Of a stretch of 28,536 bases of DNA, positions 13,207-19,222 are shown in pieces (position 1 is the stretch's first letter; each line of letters opens with the position of its first letter). The notes beneath the pieces were generated by a model. That model searched no databases, was not told the origin of the DNA, and saw only the letters and a list, made by a program, of their open reading frames with translations. The DNA is from a virus. Position numbers and translations under genes: made by a program. The DNA lies in the IMG/VR virus record IMGVR_UViG_3300049440_000145, positions 1 to 28,536 of that record. One strand, written 5' to 3'.

Positions 13207-13584
13207 GTGCGTGGAAATGCTCAGCGCCATTCGCTGAAACACCGTCTGCGTGTGCTGCGCCAGGTCGCCGCACGAAAGCTTCGTGGGCTTCCACCAATCA
13301 CACCCGCCTTTTTTTCCGTTCAAAGCGGCCAGGTCGCCTGGGCATTAGTCCGGGAAGGTTTGCTGGCGATGCGGCCAAATGGGCTGGCGCTTAGCATCAC
13401 CGCCACTGGCAAGCGGTTCATCATCGCGCATAGCACGGCAAGCCGCGCCCGCCACAAATCCACAATTCGCGCCCAGCCAAAAACCCAGCGCCAGCCACAA
13501 CTGCCAGGACATCGCACGCCTTTCACACTGCCCGCCAGCTTTAAGATCATAGCTGGACCTGGTGCTGGCATGGTGGTGCGATAG
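13207..13584 (+). CDS. Possible winged-helix-like protein
   Basis: This 125-aa frame uses GTG 13207 (GGTGGA just upstream); GTG 13192 is an alternative. The central part HRLRVLRQVAARK ... SGQVAWALVREGLLAMRPNG LALSITATGKRFI looks like a small winged helix, with the final strand pair ending in a T-x-x-G-x-R-type turn. It stops four bases before the next rightward gene, fitting an operon. The C-terminal 45 residues are low-quality (Gln, Pro, Arg rich), and a leftward membrane-protein frame overlaps it, so one of the two may be false. Confidence 0.45.
   Translation: MRGNAQRHSLKHRLRVLRQVAARKLRGLPPITPAFFSVQSGQVAWALVREGLLAMRPNGLALSITATGKRFIIAHSTASRARHKSTIRAQPKTQRQPQLPGHRTPFTLPASFKIIAGPGAGMVVR
13345..13512 (-). 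CDS. Possible 55-aa membrane protein antisense to the preceding gene
   Basis: ATG 13512 has GAAAGG six bases upstream. The N-terminus MSWQLWLALGFWLGANCGFV continues AGAACRAMRDDE, giving one hydrophobic segment of about 22 residues followed by a charged tail, a plausible single-pass protein. Codon choice (GCG, GGC, CTG, GAT) matches neighbours. It lies entirely inside the rightward frame 13207-13584, so the two calls conflict unless the genes truly overlap. Confidence 0.4.
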   Translation of the reverse strand: MSWQLWLALGFWLGANCGFVAGAACRAMRDDEPLASGGDAKRQPIWPHRQQTFPD

Positions 13585-13588
13585 AACC

Positions 13589-13852
13589 ATGACCGATGAA
13601 GACACAAACCTGGCTGAATTTTCGGTGTGCCAATTCTTTCCAGACGGCAGCTATGAATACGTGCGCCGCTGGGTTACGGCGGAAGCGGCATGGGCGGCTT
13701 TCGTGCGCAGCACCACCAGCGTTGGCGCAAAGATTGGCACCACCAGGCGCGTCATCATCACCGATGGCGGTGACTGCACCAACGCTGAATGGAAATTTGG
13801 TGAAGGCTTGACCTACCCGCCCGTGAAAAATCCGCACGCACTTGGGAATTGA
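13589..13852 (+). CDS. Small hypothetical protein
   Basis: This 87-aa protein starts at ATG 13589 and begins MTDEDTNLAEFSVCQFFPDG, continuing SYEYVRRWVTAEAAWAAF and a beta-rich second half ending in GLTYPPVKN. The layout suggests a small alpha/beta protein. No clear ribosome-binding site is seen; translation may be coupled to the frame ending at 13584. No family is recognised. Confidence 0.7.
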   Translation: MTDEDTNLAEFSVCQFFPDGSYEYVRRWVTAEAAWAAFVRSTTSVGAKIGTTRRVIITDGGDCTNAEWKFGEGLTYPPVKNPHALGN

Positions 13853-13856
13853 AACG

Positions 13857-14057
13857 ATGGCAATTGGTCCGGGCAAATATGACAAAGCTTGCACCGTGGC
13901 GCGTGAAAGCACGGGCGGCATCGGTGCCGTTCTTATTGTGATCGGTGGTGACAATGGCAACGGGTTTTCCTGTCAGGTGCCGCCCGCCCTGATGTTTACG
14001 TTGCCCGCAATCCTGGAAACGCTGGCAGCGCAAATTCGGGCGGATATACCGCAATGA
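13857..14057 (+). CDS. Small conserved phage protein (GPGKYD type)
   Basis: This 66-aa protein begins MAIGPGKYDKACTVARESTG followed by GIGAVLIVIGGDNGNGFSCQ and a terminal helix with LPAILETLAAQIRADI. I recall this G-P-G-K-Y-D ... G-G-D-x-G-x-G-F-S pattern from small proteins of many alphaproteobacterial phages; no function is known. It lies four bases after the preceding stop and overlaps the next gene by ATGA. Confidence 0.78.
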   Translation: MAIGPGKYDKACTVARESTGGIGAVLIVIGGDNGNGFSCQVPPALMFTLPAILETLAAQIRADIPQ

Positions 14058-14623
14058 CCGAAATTCCACCACGAATGCGCAGCCTGGAACGCGATAGGCG
14101 CGGCTTGCCGGTGCCGTTTATCGTCTTCCATGACGATGCGGGCATTCCGCACTTCACCATCAACGACACGGTAAAACGCAGCTTCGTTGTGATGAATGAT
14201 TTGTGCGGCATCTGCGGCCAAGCGCTGACACGCGGGCGCTGGTTTTGCGGTGGCCCGATGTCGGCGCTGTTGCCGCAAGGTGCCTATATAGACCCGCCGA
14301 TGCATTACGAATGCATGGCCTATGCGCTGCAAGTTTGCCCGTATCTGGCGCTGCCAAACTATTCAAAGGAAATCGGCGCACGCACGGTGAAGCCGGAAAA
14401 CAATGTGCGTGCGGTTGTCTTTGAAGACCCCACCGTTTTCAACGACAAAATCCCGGTGTTTGTCGCCATCATGGTGACGGGCCAAAAAATGGACAGTGAT
14501 GGCCATTTGTTTCCGAAGCGCCCGCCGATGCGCACCGAGTATTGGCAACACGGCAAGCACCTGGGCGATGCGCAAGGTGAAGCGCTGGCCTGGGCATATA
14601 TCAATGAACGGGTGACAGCATGA
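14054..14623 (+). CDS. Conserved Cys-rich phage hypothetical protein
   Basis: This 189-aa protein contains LCGICG (50-55), a WFCGGP turn (63-68), then DPPMHYECMAYALQVCPYLA (80-99). Cys51, Cys54, Cys65, His84, Cys87 and Cys95 are potential metal ligands. The N-terminal half is beta-rich (PFIVFHDDAGIPHFTI) and the C-terminal half includes DPTVFNDKIPVFVAIMVTGQ. I recall similar sequences in rhizobial phages without known function. ATGA overlaps at both ends place it firmly in the operon. Confidence 0.8.
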   Translation: MTEIPPRMRSLERDRRGLPVPFIVFHDDAGIPHFTINDTVKRSFVVMNDLCGICGQALTRGRWFCGGPMSALLPQGAYIDPPMHYECMAYALQVCPYLALPNYSKEIGARTVKPENNVRAVVFEDPTVFNDKIPVFVAIMVTGQKMDSDGHLFPKRPPMRTEYWQHGKHLGDAQGEALAWAYINERVTA

Positions 14624-14865
14624 ATGATGTCATAGAACTGGACGCAACCAAACGCGCCCTGCTTTTAAATGGTTGGTGTGCTGCTTGCGGCAGCGGCTTA
14701 ACACCTGGCCCACGTGGCGGCGCGGCACAAAACTTTTACTGCACCAACCGCGATGACTGCCGTGCTGGTTTTAACCTGACAATTTGGCAAGGCGCGTTGG
14801 CGTTTGCCGAAAGCATCGGTGAAGTGGATGACAAGCGCTATGCGCTCTATGTGAAAAGTGGGTGA
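14620..14865 (+). CDS. Small four-cysteine zinc-ribbon-like protein
   Basis: This 81-aa protein has Cys20, Cys23, Cys41 and Cys47 in the arrangement WCAACG ... YCTNRDDC, a likely zinc knuckle, followed by a helical tail. It overlaps the preceding gene by ATGA. The pattern resembles short zinc-finger proteins often seen in phage accessory operons. Function unknown. Confidence 0.75.
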   Translation: MNDVIELDATKRALLLNGWCAACGSGLTPGPRGGAAQNFYCTNRDDCRAGFNLTIWQGALAFAESIGEVDDKRYALYVKSG

Positions 14866-14869
14866 CGTG

Positions 14870-15094
14870 ATGGGATACGTTTACGCCACGGGCACATGCA
14901 TCGGCTGCGGCAACCTGTTTTCCTTCCACCCCAACAAAGTGCCCAGCCTGACTTACAACGGCACGCGCCAGCCGGTCTGCCAGGGCTGCGTTGATCGGGT
15001 CAACCCGATGCGCAAGGCAAACGGCTTGCCACCCATCGTGCCGCTGCCTGGTGCTTATGAACCAGCCGACGAAAATGACATCAATTGGAGTTGA
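14870..15094 (+). CDS. Small four-cysteine conserved phage protein
   Basis: This 74-aa protein starts at ATG 14870, five bases after the previous stop; a GTG at 14858 would add four residues. CIGCGNLFSFHPNKVPS (10-26) and CQGC (37-40) form a zinc-binding pair around a beta hairpin. The C-terminus LPGAYEPADENDINW is acidic. I recall the same FSFNPxxVPS pattern from other actinobacterial and alphaproteobacterial phages, with unknown role. Confidence 0.78.
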   Translation: MGYVYATGTCIGCGNLFSFHPNKVPSLTYNGTRQPVCQGCVDRVNPMRKANGLPPIVPLPGAYEPADENDINWS

Positions 15095-15101
15095 AACAAC
15101 C

Positions 15102-15527
15102 ATGTCAAAACGGGCAACAGCGGTTGATTTTGAAATATCCAAACGCATAAAGGCGCTACGCATCAAGGCTGGGCTGACCCAGGAAAAGCTTGCCGAAAAG
15201 ATGGGGCTGACGTTCCAGCAAATGCAGAAATATGAAACGGGCAAAAACCGCGTTGCCGGGTCACGCTTTATGGATTTGTCCAAACATTTGAAAGTGCCGG
15301 TGGCCACTTTTTTCGGCCAGGATAATCAGGCCGGTGAAGTGTTTGTTGACACGCGCATCAACTCGCCGCTGCGCCAGGACATCATCAGTTTGCTTGACCG
15401 CGTTAATACCAAGGCGATGGAAAACAACATTTATGGCATCATCAGCCTGGTGGTTGATAAAAAATGGGCATTTCGGAAACGCAACGGCAATTACACCGCA
15501 ACACGGGTGAAGGCTGGAAGCCGATGA
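15102..15527 (+). CDS. XRE-family transcriptional regulator
   Basis: This 141-aa protein has a complete XRE helix-turn-helix at about 10-71: DFEISKRIKALRIKAGLTQE then KLAEKMGLTFQQMQKYETGK and LSKHLKVPVATFF. The C-terminal 70 residues form a helical domain (LRQDIISLLDRVNTKAMEN) that could dimerise. It is longer than Cro and is the best CI-like repressor candidate in the window, although it sits within an accessory operon. Possible targets include the palindromic operators at 17462-17478 and 17554-17572 or the early region at 5350-5440; this is inference. Confidence 0.88.
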   Translation: MSKRATAVDFEISKRIKALRIKAGLTQEKLAEKMGLTFQQMQKYETGKNRVAGSRFMDLSKHLKVPVATFFGQDNQAGEVFVDTRINSPLRQDIISLLDRVNTKAMENNIYGIISLVVDKKWAFRKRNGNYTATRVKAGSR

Positions 15528-16129
15528 TGCGCCAATGCAGCGGTTGCACGCTGTGCTGCAAGCTTCTGCCGATGACCGGCCAAAAGAAACCCGAAGTGCA
15601 ACGCGCACTGGACGCGATGCGGGCGCACGGGCTTGTCAACAACACCGAAGCGGCCAGCATGGTGCCCGACTTTGACAAGCCAGCGGGTGAACGGTGCCCG
15701 CATCAGCGCACATTCAAAGGCTGCGGAATTTATGCAACGCGCCCTTTCGGATGCCGTTATTGGAACTGCCGGTGGCTGGTCAACAATGACACCGCCGACC
15801 TGGGCCGACCTGACCGCACGCACTACGTCATCGACATCATGCCCGACTTCGTGACGATGCAAGACCACGAAACCGGCAAAACAACCCAGGTTGAAGTGGT
15901 GCAGATTTGGTGTGACCCGAAACACCCCGACGCGCACCATGACCCGGCCTTGCGGGAATACCTTTTGCGCCGCGCCAAGGAAAACATCATTGGCCTGGTG
16001 CGCTACAATGAACGCGATGCATTCGCGTTGCTGCCACCGACGATGACCAAAGAAAAACAATGGCGCGAACAGCACGGAAATGTTGAAAAAGAACACACGG
16101 TGGCCGACTTGGTGAAGGCGCTGCGATGA
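15524..16129 (+). CDS. YkgJ-like cysteine-cluster protein
   Basis: This 201-aa protein starts with CSGCTLCCKLLP (5-16), followed by CPHQRTFKGCGIYATRPFGC and RYWNCRWL. That set of Cys residues is the signature of the YkgJ/CxxCxxCC family, thought to bind zinc or iron. ATG 15524 overlaps the regulator's stop by ATGA; upstream open frame overlaps the regulator and is ignored. The later part has IWCDPKHPDAHHDPALREYL, rich in His and Asp. Function in phages is unknown. Confidence 0.82.
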   Translation: MMRQCSGCTLCCKLLPMTGQKKPEVQRALDAMRAHGLVNNTEAASMVPDFDKPAGERCPHQRTFKGCGIYATRPFGCRYWNCRWLVNNDTADLGRPDRTHYVIDIMPDFVTMQDHETGKTTQVEVVQIWCDPKHPDAHHDPALREYLLRRAKENIIGLVRYNERDAFALLPPTMTKEKQWREQHGNVEKEHTVADLVKALR

Positions 16130-16530
16130 CCAGCGACACGCTAATCATTTCAAACCTGGGCGTGGGTGATTGCACGTTTGCCAACGACTTCGGCACCTGG
16201 AATGTTTCGCGTGCGCTGCGTGACTGCGCTGCCGGAAAACATAAGTGTTACAAGCTGGACGTGGCCGAAGCGCACGCTGCCAATGCCGCCGTGGAAGTGG
16301 ATGCGGCCAAGGTGGAACGCTTCATGCACACGCCTGACGTGTTCAAATCACCGCTGCTGGGCGTGATTGAAGGCGGGCCATTGTGGATTATTGACGGCCA
16401 CCACCGGCTGCGTGCCCTGCACCGTGTTGGCGTCAAAGATTTTGTTGCTTATGTCATAGAGGAAAGTGACGCCAAGCCGTACCAGGTTTGGTTCAACGGA
16501 AGGCGGTTGATGCCAAAGGTAATGAAATGA
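16126..16530 (+). CDS. ParB/Srx-fold domain protein
   Basis: This 134-aa protein has the motif GPLWIIDGHHRLRALHRVGV (84-103). The D-G-H-H-R box is the nucleotide-binding loop of ParB/sulfiredoxin-like domains, which bind CTP or ATP or act on DNA. A lone domain without HTH suggests a partition-independent enzyme or modifier. The N-terminal part contains an unusual TWNVSRALRDCAAGKHKCYK segment. It overlaps genes on both sides by ATGA. Activity is unproven. Confidence 0.8.
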   Translation: MTSDTLIISNLGVGDCTFANDFGTWNVSRALRDCAAGKHKCYKLDVAEAHAANAAVEVDAAKVERFMHTPDVFKSPLLGVIEGGPLWIIDGHHRLRALHRVGVKDFVAYVIEESDAKPYQVWFNGRRLMPKVMK

Positions 16531-16784
16531 AACACCACAGCAAAAAGCTGCCGCCAAGCCACTGTCTGGATTGCGGCAAAATTTGTGATGCGGCCACCGG
16601 CATCAATGCACACCGGCCAAAGCCGGGTGACATCACGGTGTGCATTTACTGCGGCCACGTCATGGCCTTTGGCATCAATCTGGAATTGCGCCCACTGACC
16701 GCTGCCGAAATGCATTCGGTTGCCGGTGATAAATTAATACTGAAAGTGCAAGCGGCGCGGCTTAAAGCATTCGGGCGCAAATAA
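16527..16784 (+). CDS. Small zinc-ribbon-like protein
   Basis: This 85-aa protein has C13/C16, C20 and C39/C42, a probable zinc ribbon (HCLDCGKICDAATGI ... TVCIYCGHVMAF). It starts at an ATG overlapping the previous stop and ends at the terminator. I recall the C-terminal LRPLTAAEM pattern from small phage proteins. It is the last gene of the rightward accessory operon. Confidence 0.78.
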   Translation: MKHHSKKLPPSHCLDCGKICDAATGINAHRPKPGDITVCIYCGHVMAFGINLELRPLTAAEMHSVAGDKLILKVQAARLKAFGRK

Positions 16785-16811
16785 AAACCCCGCCAAGCTG
16801 GGCGGGGTTTT
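16784..16811 (+). terminator. Strong intrinsic terminator, probably bidirectional
   Basis: An 11-bp perfect stem, AAAACCCCGCC (16784-16794) with GGCGGGGTTTT (16801-16811), has a 6-base loop. The T run serves rightward transcription and the A run gives a T run for leftward transcription. It separates the rightward accessory operon from the leftward HTH cluster. Confidence 0.93.
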
Positions 16812-16829
16812 GATGTGTGGTGTTAGCAA

Positions 16830-16994
16830 CTAAATGCGGCCTTCAAATATGTCTGTGATTTTTTCCCAAAGCTTTTGAAAGCGCTGCTCCGCCTTTTCAT
16901 TTGCGGCGCGTTCTTTTATTGTTTCAAGGCCATTCAAAACGTCCACCATTTCTTGCTGGTCAAGCGTGATGGTATATTTGTCTTTCAGCGTCAT
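16830..16994 (-). CDS. Small helical protein at the end of the leftward regulator operon
   Basis: This 54-aa gene starts at ATG 16994 with an excellent GGAAGGAAG ribosome-binding site about eight bases away. The protein begins MTLKDKYTITLDQQEMVDVL and continues into a charged helix ending in WEKITDIFEGRI. Its ribosome-binding site overlaps the stop of the HTH gene, and its own stop lies just before the bidirectional terminator. No family is recognised. Confidence 0.75.
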   Translation of the reverse strand: MTLKDKYTITLDQQEMVDVLNGLETIKERAANEKAEQRFQKLWEKITDIFEGRI

Positions 16995-16996
16995 TG

Positions 16997-17209
16997 TCAG
17001 GCTTCCTTCCGTTTGATGAATTGTTTGAAGGCGGGTGTGTTCATCGTTGCCACCAGGTAACGCAAAAACCGCGTCACGGTGACGGGCACTGGCGTTTCAT
17101 CCAGCGCCCACTTGCGCGATGTGCGCGGGTCAACGCCCAGGACGCGGGCGGCTTCCACCTGGTTAAGTTGAAGGTGCGCAATCAGGGCGCGATATTCCTG
17201 GCCGGTCAT
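16997..17209 (-). CDS. Small helix-turn-helix DNA-binding protein
   Basis: This 70-aa protein uses ATG 17209 (AAGGTGG upstream); the longer open frame is a shadow of the promoter region. Residues 1-32, MTGQEYRALIAHLQLNQVEA followed by ARVLGVDPRTSRKW, form a Cro/XRE-like HTH, and the rest is helical (TVTRFLRYLVATMNTPAFKQ). It is the obvious candidate to bind the twin operators 250-360 bases upstream at its own promoter and the opposing one, so it may be autoregulated. That link is inference. Confidence 0.82.
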   Translation of the reverse strand: MTGQEYRALIAHLQLNQVEAARVLGVDPRTSRKWALDETPVPVTVTRFLRYLVATMNTPAFKQFIKRKEA

Positions 17210-17210
17210 A

Positions 17211-17432
17211 TCACGCCACCTTGTCGGCGCGGATGATGGCACACATTGAATAGTTGCCGAATGGCTTAAACTGTTCAACGCCGTCACGCAGCGAAAGCCC
17301 GCGCCGCACTGTTTTGCCGTGGACGTTGACGGTGACTGACTTGGCGGTGCGGCTGAGAATGGCGAAAGAAAAAATGCATTCGCTATCGCAGATTGACCGG
17401 GTGGCGTAGGTGCGTCCGACTTGGAATTGCAT
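17211..17432 (-). CDS. Conserved phage hypothetical protein
   Basis: This 73-aa protein is first in the leftward trio, with GGAG seven bases before ATG 17432. MQFQVGRTYATRSICDSECI then FSFAILSRTAKSVTVNVHGK and EQFKPFGNYSMCAIIRADKV are recalled from many alphaproteobacterial phages and plasmids, without known function. It appears to be a small beta protein. It ends just before the HTH gene. Confidence 0.78.
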   Translation of the reverse strand: MQFQVGRTYATRSICDSECIFSFAILSRTAKSVTVNVHGKTVRRGLSLRDGVEQFKPFGNYSMCAIIRADKVA

Positions 17433-17457
17433 GGCTGTTCTCCGTTGTTGATGCCCC

Positions 17458-17487
17458 TATATAGGCCCTTATGGCCTACGGTGTCAA
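17458..17487 (-). promoter_or_regulatory. Leftward promoter with embedded palindromic operator
   Basis: Reading leftward, TTGACA (17487-17482) and TATATA (17463-17458) are separated by 18 bases. The spacer and -10 contain TAGGCC-N5-GGCCTA (plus strand 17462-17478). A repressor bound here would block polymerase. It drives the 73-aa gene, the HTH protein and the 54-aa gene. Confidence 0.85.
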
Positions 17488-17545
17488 CACCCAAAAACAG
17501 CCATAAAAGCCTTGTATTGCAGGGCATTATTAATGATTTTCCCTG

Positions 17546-17575
17546 TTGACATGGTAGGCCCTAATGGCCTACTTT
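17546..17575 (+). promoter_or_regulatory. Rightward promoter with matching palindromic operator
   Basis: TTGACA (17546-17551), 18-base spacer and TACTTT (17570-17575). The spacer carries a perfect GTAGGCC-CTAAT-GGCCTAC palindrome (17554-17572), the same operator as in the opposing promoter. It drives the 176-aa gene at 17615. Confidence 0.85.
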
Positions 17576-17614
17576 GCACTCATGGATGCAAACCAAACAG
17601 AGGAATTTAAGCCA

Positions 17615-18145
17615 ATGCCTAACAAATACGTTGCCCGCCTGGACGGAAAAATCGTTGGCAAGCGCACCAGCGCCAGCCGCACCTACACCCACGCCATCGT
17701 TGTGTTGCCTGACGTGAACAAGGCGCGTGACGCGGCTTACAACTACGTTGGCTTTGACCATGACCGCAGCAACTATGAATATGAATGCGGCATCGCCAAG
17801 TGCGAAGGCGTCATCATCGACGCAAACGACACCACAACCTATAAAGGCCCATGCGCGGGCCAAACCAGCTACATCAACAAATACTGCGGTCGCATGGTTC
17901 GCAGCTACACCGCAGAGGAAATTGCCGATGCAAAAACACAAACTGCTGGTGGTTGGGATGGCTATGTCGCCCTGCAACGCGCCACTGCTGTTGAACGGTT
18001 TGAGGAAAACTTAGCGCAAGGCGTGTTCACACCTGGTGTGGCCACCTGGTGCGGGCGGGCTGACCTGGCGCAGAAGGAGGCCGCCAAGCATGGCAAGCGT
18101 GACTATATCGCCCAGGTCTGGATTGTACCGGCTGAAAAAGTCTGA
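17615..18145 (+). CDS. Operator-controlled hypothetical protein
   Basis: This 176-aa protein starts at ATG 17615, preceded by AGAGGA. Earlier in-frame ATGs (17564, 17582) fall inside the promoter or at its predicted transcription start, so they are rejected. It begins MPNKYVARLDGKIVGKRTSA followed by SRTYTHAIVVLPD, an opening that I recall from rhizobial phages and plasmids. The C-terminal third is helical with RADLAQKEAAKHGKRDYIAQ. No domain is recognised. Its own tightly repressed promoter and downstream terminator make a single-gene unit, a layout often used for lysogeny-time or counter-repressor functions; this is inference. Confidence 0.82.
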   Translation: MPNKYVARLDGKIVGKRTSASRTYTHAIVVLPDVNKARDAAYNYVGFDHDRSNYEYECGIAKCEGVIIDANDTTTYKGPCAGQTSYINKYCGRMVRSYTAEEIADAKTQTAGGWDGYVALQRATAVERFEENLAQGVFTPGVATWCGRADLAQKEAAKHGKRDYIAQVWIVPAEKV

Positions 18146-18172
18146 CACACCGCACCAGGACAAGACGCAAAG

Positions 18173-18196
18173 CCCCGCCACGTTGGCGGGGTTTTT
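18173..18196 (+). terminator. Intrinsic terminator of the operator-controlled gene
   Basis: CCCCGCCA (18173-18180) pairs with TGGCGGGG (18184-18191) around a CGT loop, followed by five Ts. The stop codon of the convergent 58-aa gene (18195-18197) lies in this T run. Confidence 0.92.
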
Positions 18197-18371
18197 ATTT
18201 GTCTGGAATGGCCCTGGCAAACATTTCGCCTTTCACAAATTTGTATTCATAGCCGTCTTGTGTTGGCCCAGGGCATTTGCATTCAGCGTAGTCGATTTTG
18301 CACACTGGACAGTTGCCAGCTTCATCACAATCCGCCGCGAACGCCACACGCTGCCAAAATTTATTTTTCAT
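18195..18371 (-). CDS. Small Cys-rich conserved phage protein
   Basis: This 58-aa gene is too short for most ORF cut-offs. It reads MKNKFWQRVAFAADCDEAGN then CPVCKIDYAECKCPGPTQDG and YEYKFVKGEMFARAI. The D-C-D-x-x-G-N-C-P-V-C-x-I-D-Y-A-E-C-x-C-P-G-P-T signature is one I recall from numerous phages, with five Cys likely binding zinc. Function unknown. The ribosome-binding site is weak (GCGGTG). It converges with the operator-controlled gene. Confidence 0.82.
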   Translation of the reverse strand: MKNKFWQRVAFAADCDEAGNCPVCKIDYAECKCPGPTQDGYEYKFVKGEMFARAIPDK

Positions 18372-18634
18372 AATTGCACCGCTTGTGCCGCAAAGACTTT
18401 TGCAATTTATTTTGACAAAAGTTTGTCACTTGTGCCTGGGCCATCGCTGTCAAGTTTTCAAATTTTAGATCGCGGTGCCTGTGCCGCAGTGACTTTTGAA
18501 ACGTCATCGGCGCAAAACGCCAAAATCCAGAAATCAATTTGCTAACATCGCTGCGTTGCTGTTTGAAAACTGAAACCCACACAAACAAAAACCCCGCTGG
18601 CGGGACAGCCAACGGGGTGAAGGAGTAAGAGCAG
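18372..18634. promoter_or_regulatory. Intergenic region with direct repeats and a palindrome
   Basis: This 263-base gap between divergent genes holds GTGCCGCAAAGACTTTTGCAA-type repeats (18385-18405 and 18481-18501, three differences in 21) 96 bases apart. A perfect TGACAAA-AG-TTTGTCA palindrome sits between them (18413-18428). Their spacing suggests a regulatory site for the divergent genes. No strong -35/-10 pair is obvious. Confidence 0.5.
18587..18618 (-). terminator. Leftward intrinsic terminator at the end of the late region
   Basis: Plus-strand AAAAACCCCGCTGGC pairs as ACCCCGCTGGC (18591-18601) with GCCAACGGGGT (18608-18618), one mismatch, loop GGGACA. On the minus strand the stem is followed by TTTTTG. 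It would stop leftward late transcription after the 54-aa gene at 19019, and also folds just upstream of the ribosome-binding site of the rightward gene at 18635. Confidence 0.8.
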
Positions 18635-18988
18635 ATGAATGACAAACATACCGTCAAACTACAAACCTGTGAAGCCGCCTTGCGCCGATGGCATACGCGC
18701 CTGACCAGGGCAACCAACATGCTGCAAAAGCTGGAACGTCAGCGCCGCCGCCTCATACTGCAATCGGCGGGCGCATCCGTCACCGTGCAAAAGGCAATTG
18801 AAGCGCACAACGATGCCAAGCCGGATGCTGGCCTGGACATTCCACCCTTCCTGCAACGCAAGCCGGTGGACGTTGCCGCGCTGGCCGCACAACGAAAAAG
18901 TAAGGAAGCGGATGCTAAAAAGAAAATGCCGCTAACTGGCAAAGCCGCGATTGACTACGTGAAAGTGAAGCGCAAAAAGACTGCGTGA
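18635..18988 (+). CDS. Coiled-coil basic phage protein
   Basis: This 117-aa protein starts at ATG 18635 with AAGGAG about nine bases upstream. Residues 1-45 (TCEAALRRWHTRLTRATNML, then QKLERQRRRLI) form a strong coiled coil or helical hairpin; the C-terminal half is Lys/Arg-rich (RKSKEADAKKK). I recall this type from alphaproteobacterial phages. Function unknown. It ends at its own terminator and lies antisense to the expected leftward late transcript. Confidence 0.8.
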   Translation: MNDKHTVKLQTCEAALRRWHTRLTRATNMLQKLERQRRRLILQSAGASVTVQKAIEAHNDAKPDAGLDIPPFLQRKPVDVAALAAQRKSKEADAKKKMPLTGKAAIDYVKVKRKKTA

Positions 18989-19009
18989 TGGATGTTGGAC
19001 CTGGCCGCA

Positions 19010-19037
19010 GCCGCGCCCTTAATCGGGCGCGGCTTTT
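19010..19037 (+). terminator. Intrinsic terminator of the coiled-coil gene
   Basis: GCCGCGCCC (19010-19018) pairs with GGGCGCGGC (19025-19033) around TTAATC, followed by TTTT. The stop codon of the convergent 54-aa gene lies in the loop (19019-19021). Confidence 0.92.
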
Positions 19038-19183
19038 GCGTTTTCGTCCCGATCTTCCCATTCACAAACGCGACGCTCTGCAACAATCGGCTCAAGGCCA
19101 ATGGCCTGTAAGCGTTCTATTGCATCAATATAGCTTAGCTGCCGCGCCTTAAATTCCCGCTCGATTGCATCCTCACTATCCAT
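19019..19183 (-). CDS. Small conserved phage protein at the end of the lysis cluster
   Basis: This 54-aa gene starts at ATG 19183 with GGGAG seven bases upstream. It reads MDSEDAIEREFKARQLSYID then AIERLQAIGLEPIVAERRVC and WEDRD. I recall this E-R-E-F-K-x-x-x-x-x-Y-x-D-A-I-E-x-L-Q pattern as a short conserved phage protein, predicted to be two helices; no function is known. It is the last leftward gene before the terminator at 18587-18618. Confidence 0.8.
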   Translation of the reverse strand: MDSEDAIEREFKARQLSYIDAIERLQAIGLEPIVAERRVCEWEDRDENAKAAPD

Positions 19184-19222
19184 TTCGATCTCCCTGCCGT
19201 TGTTGGCGCAGTTAAGCGGCGG

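Noticed and set aside
13054-13323. Leftward 89-aa frame between the tRNA and the accessory cluster.
   Set aside because: Low-quality composition, no ribosome-binding site and no domain; it conflicts with the more plausible rightward frame.
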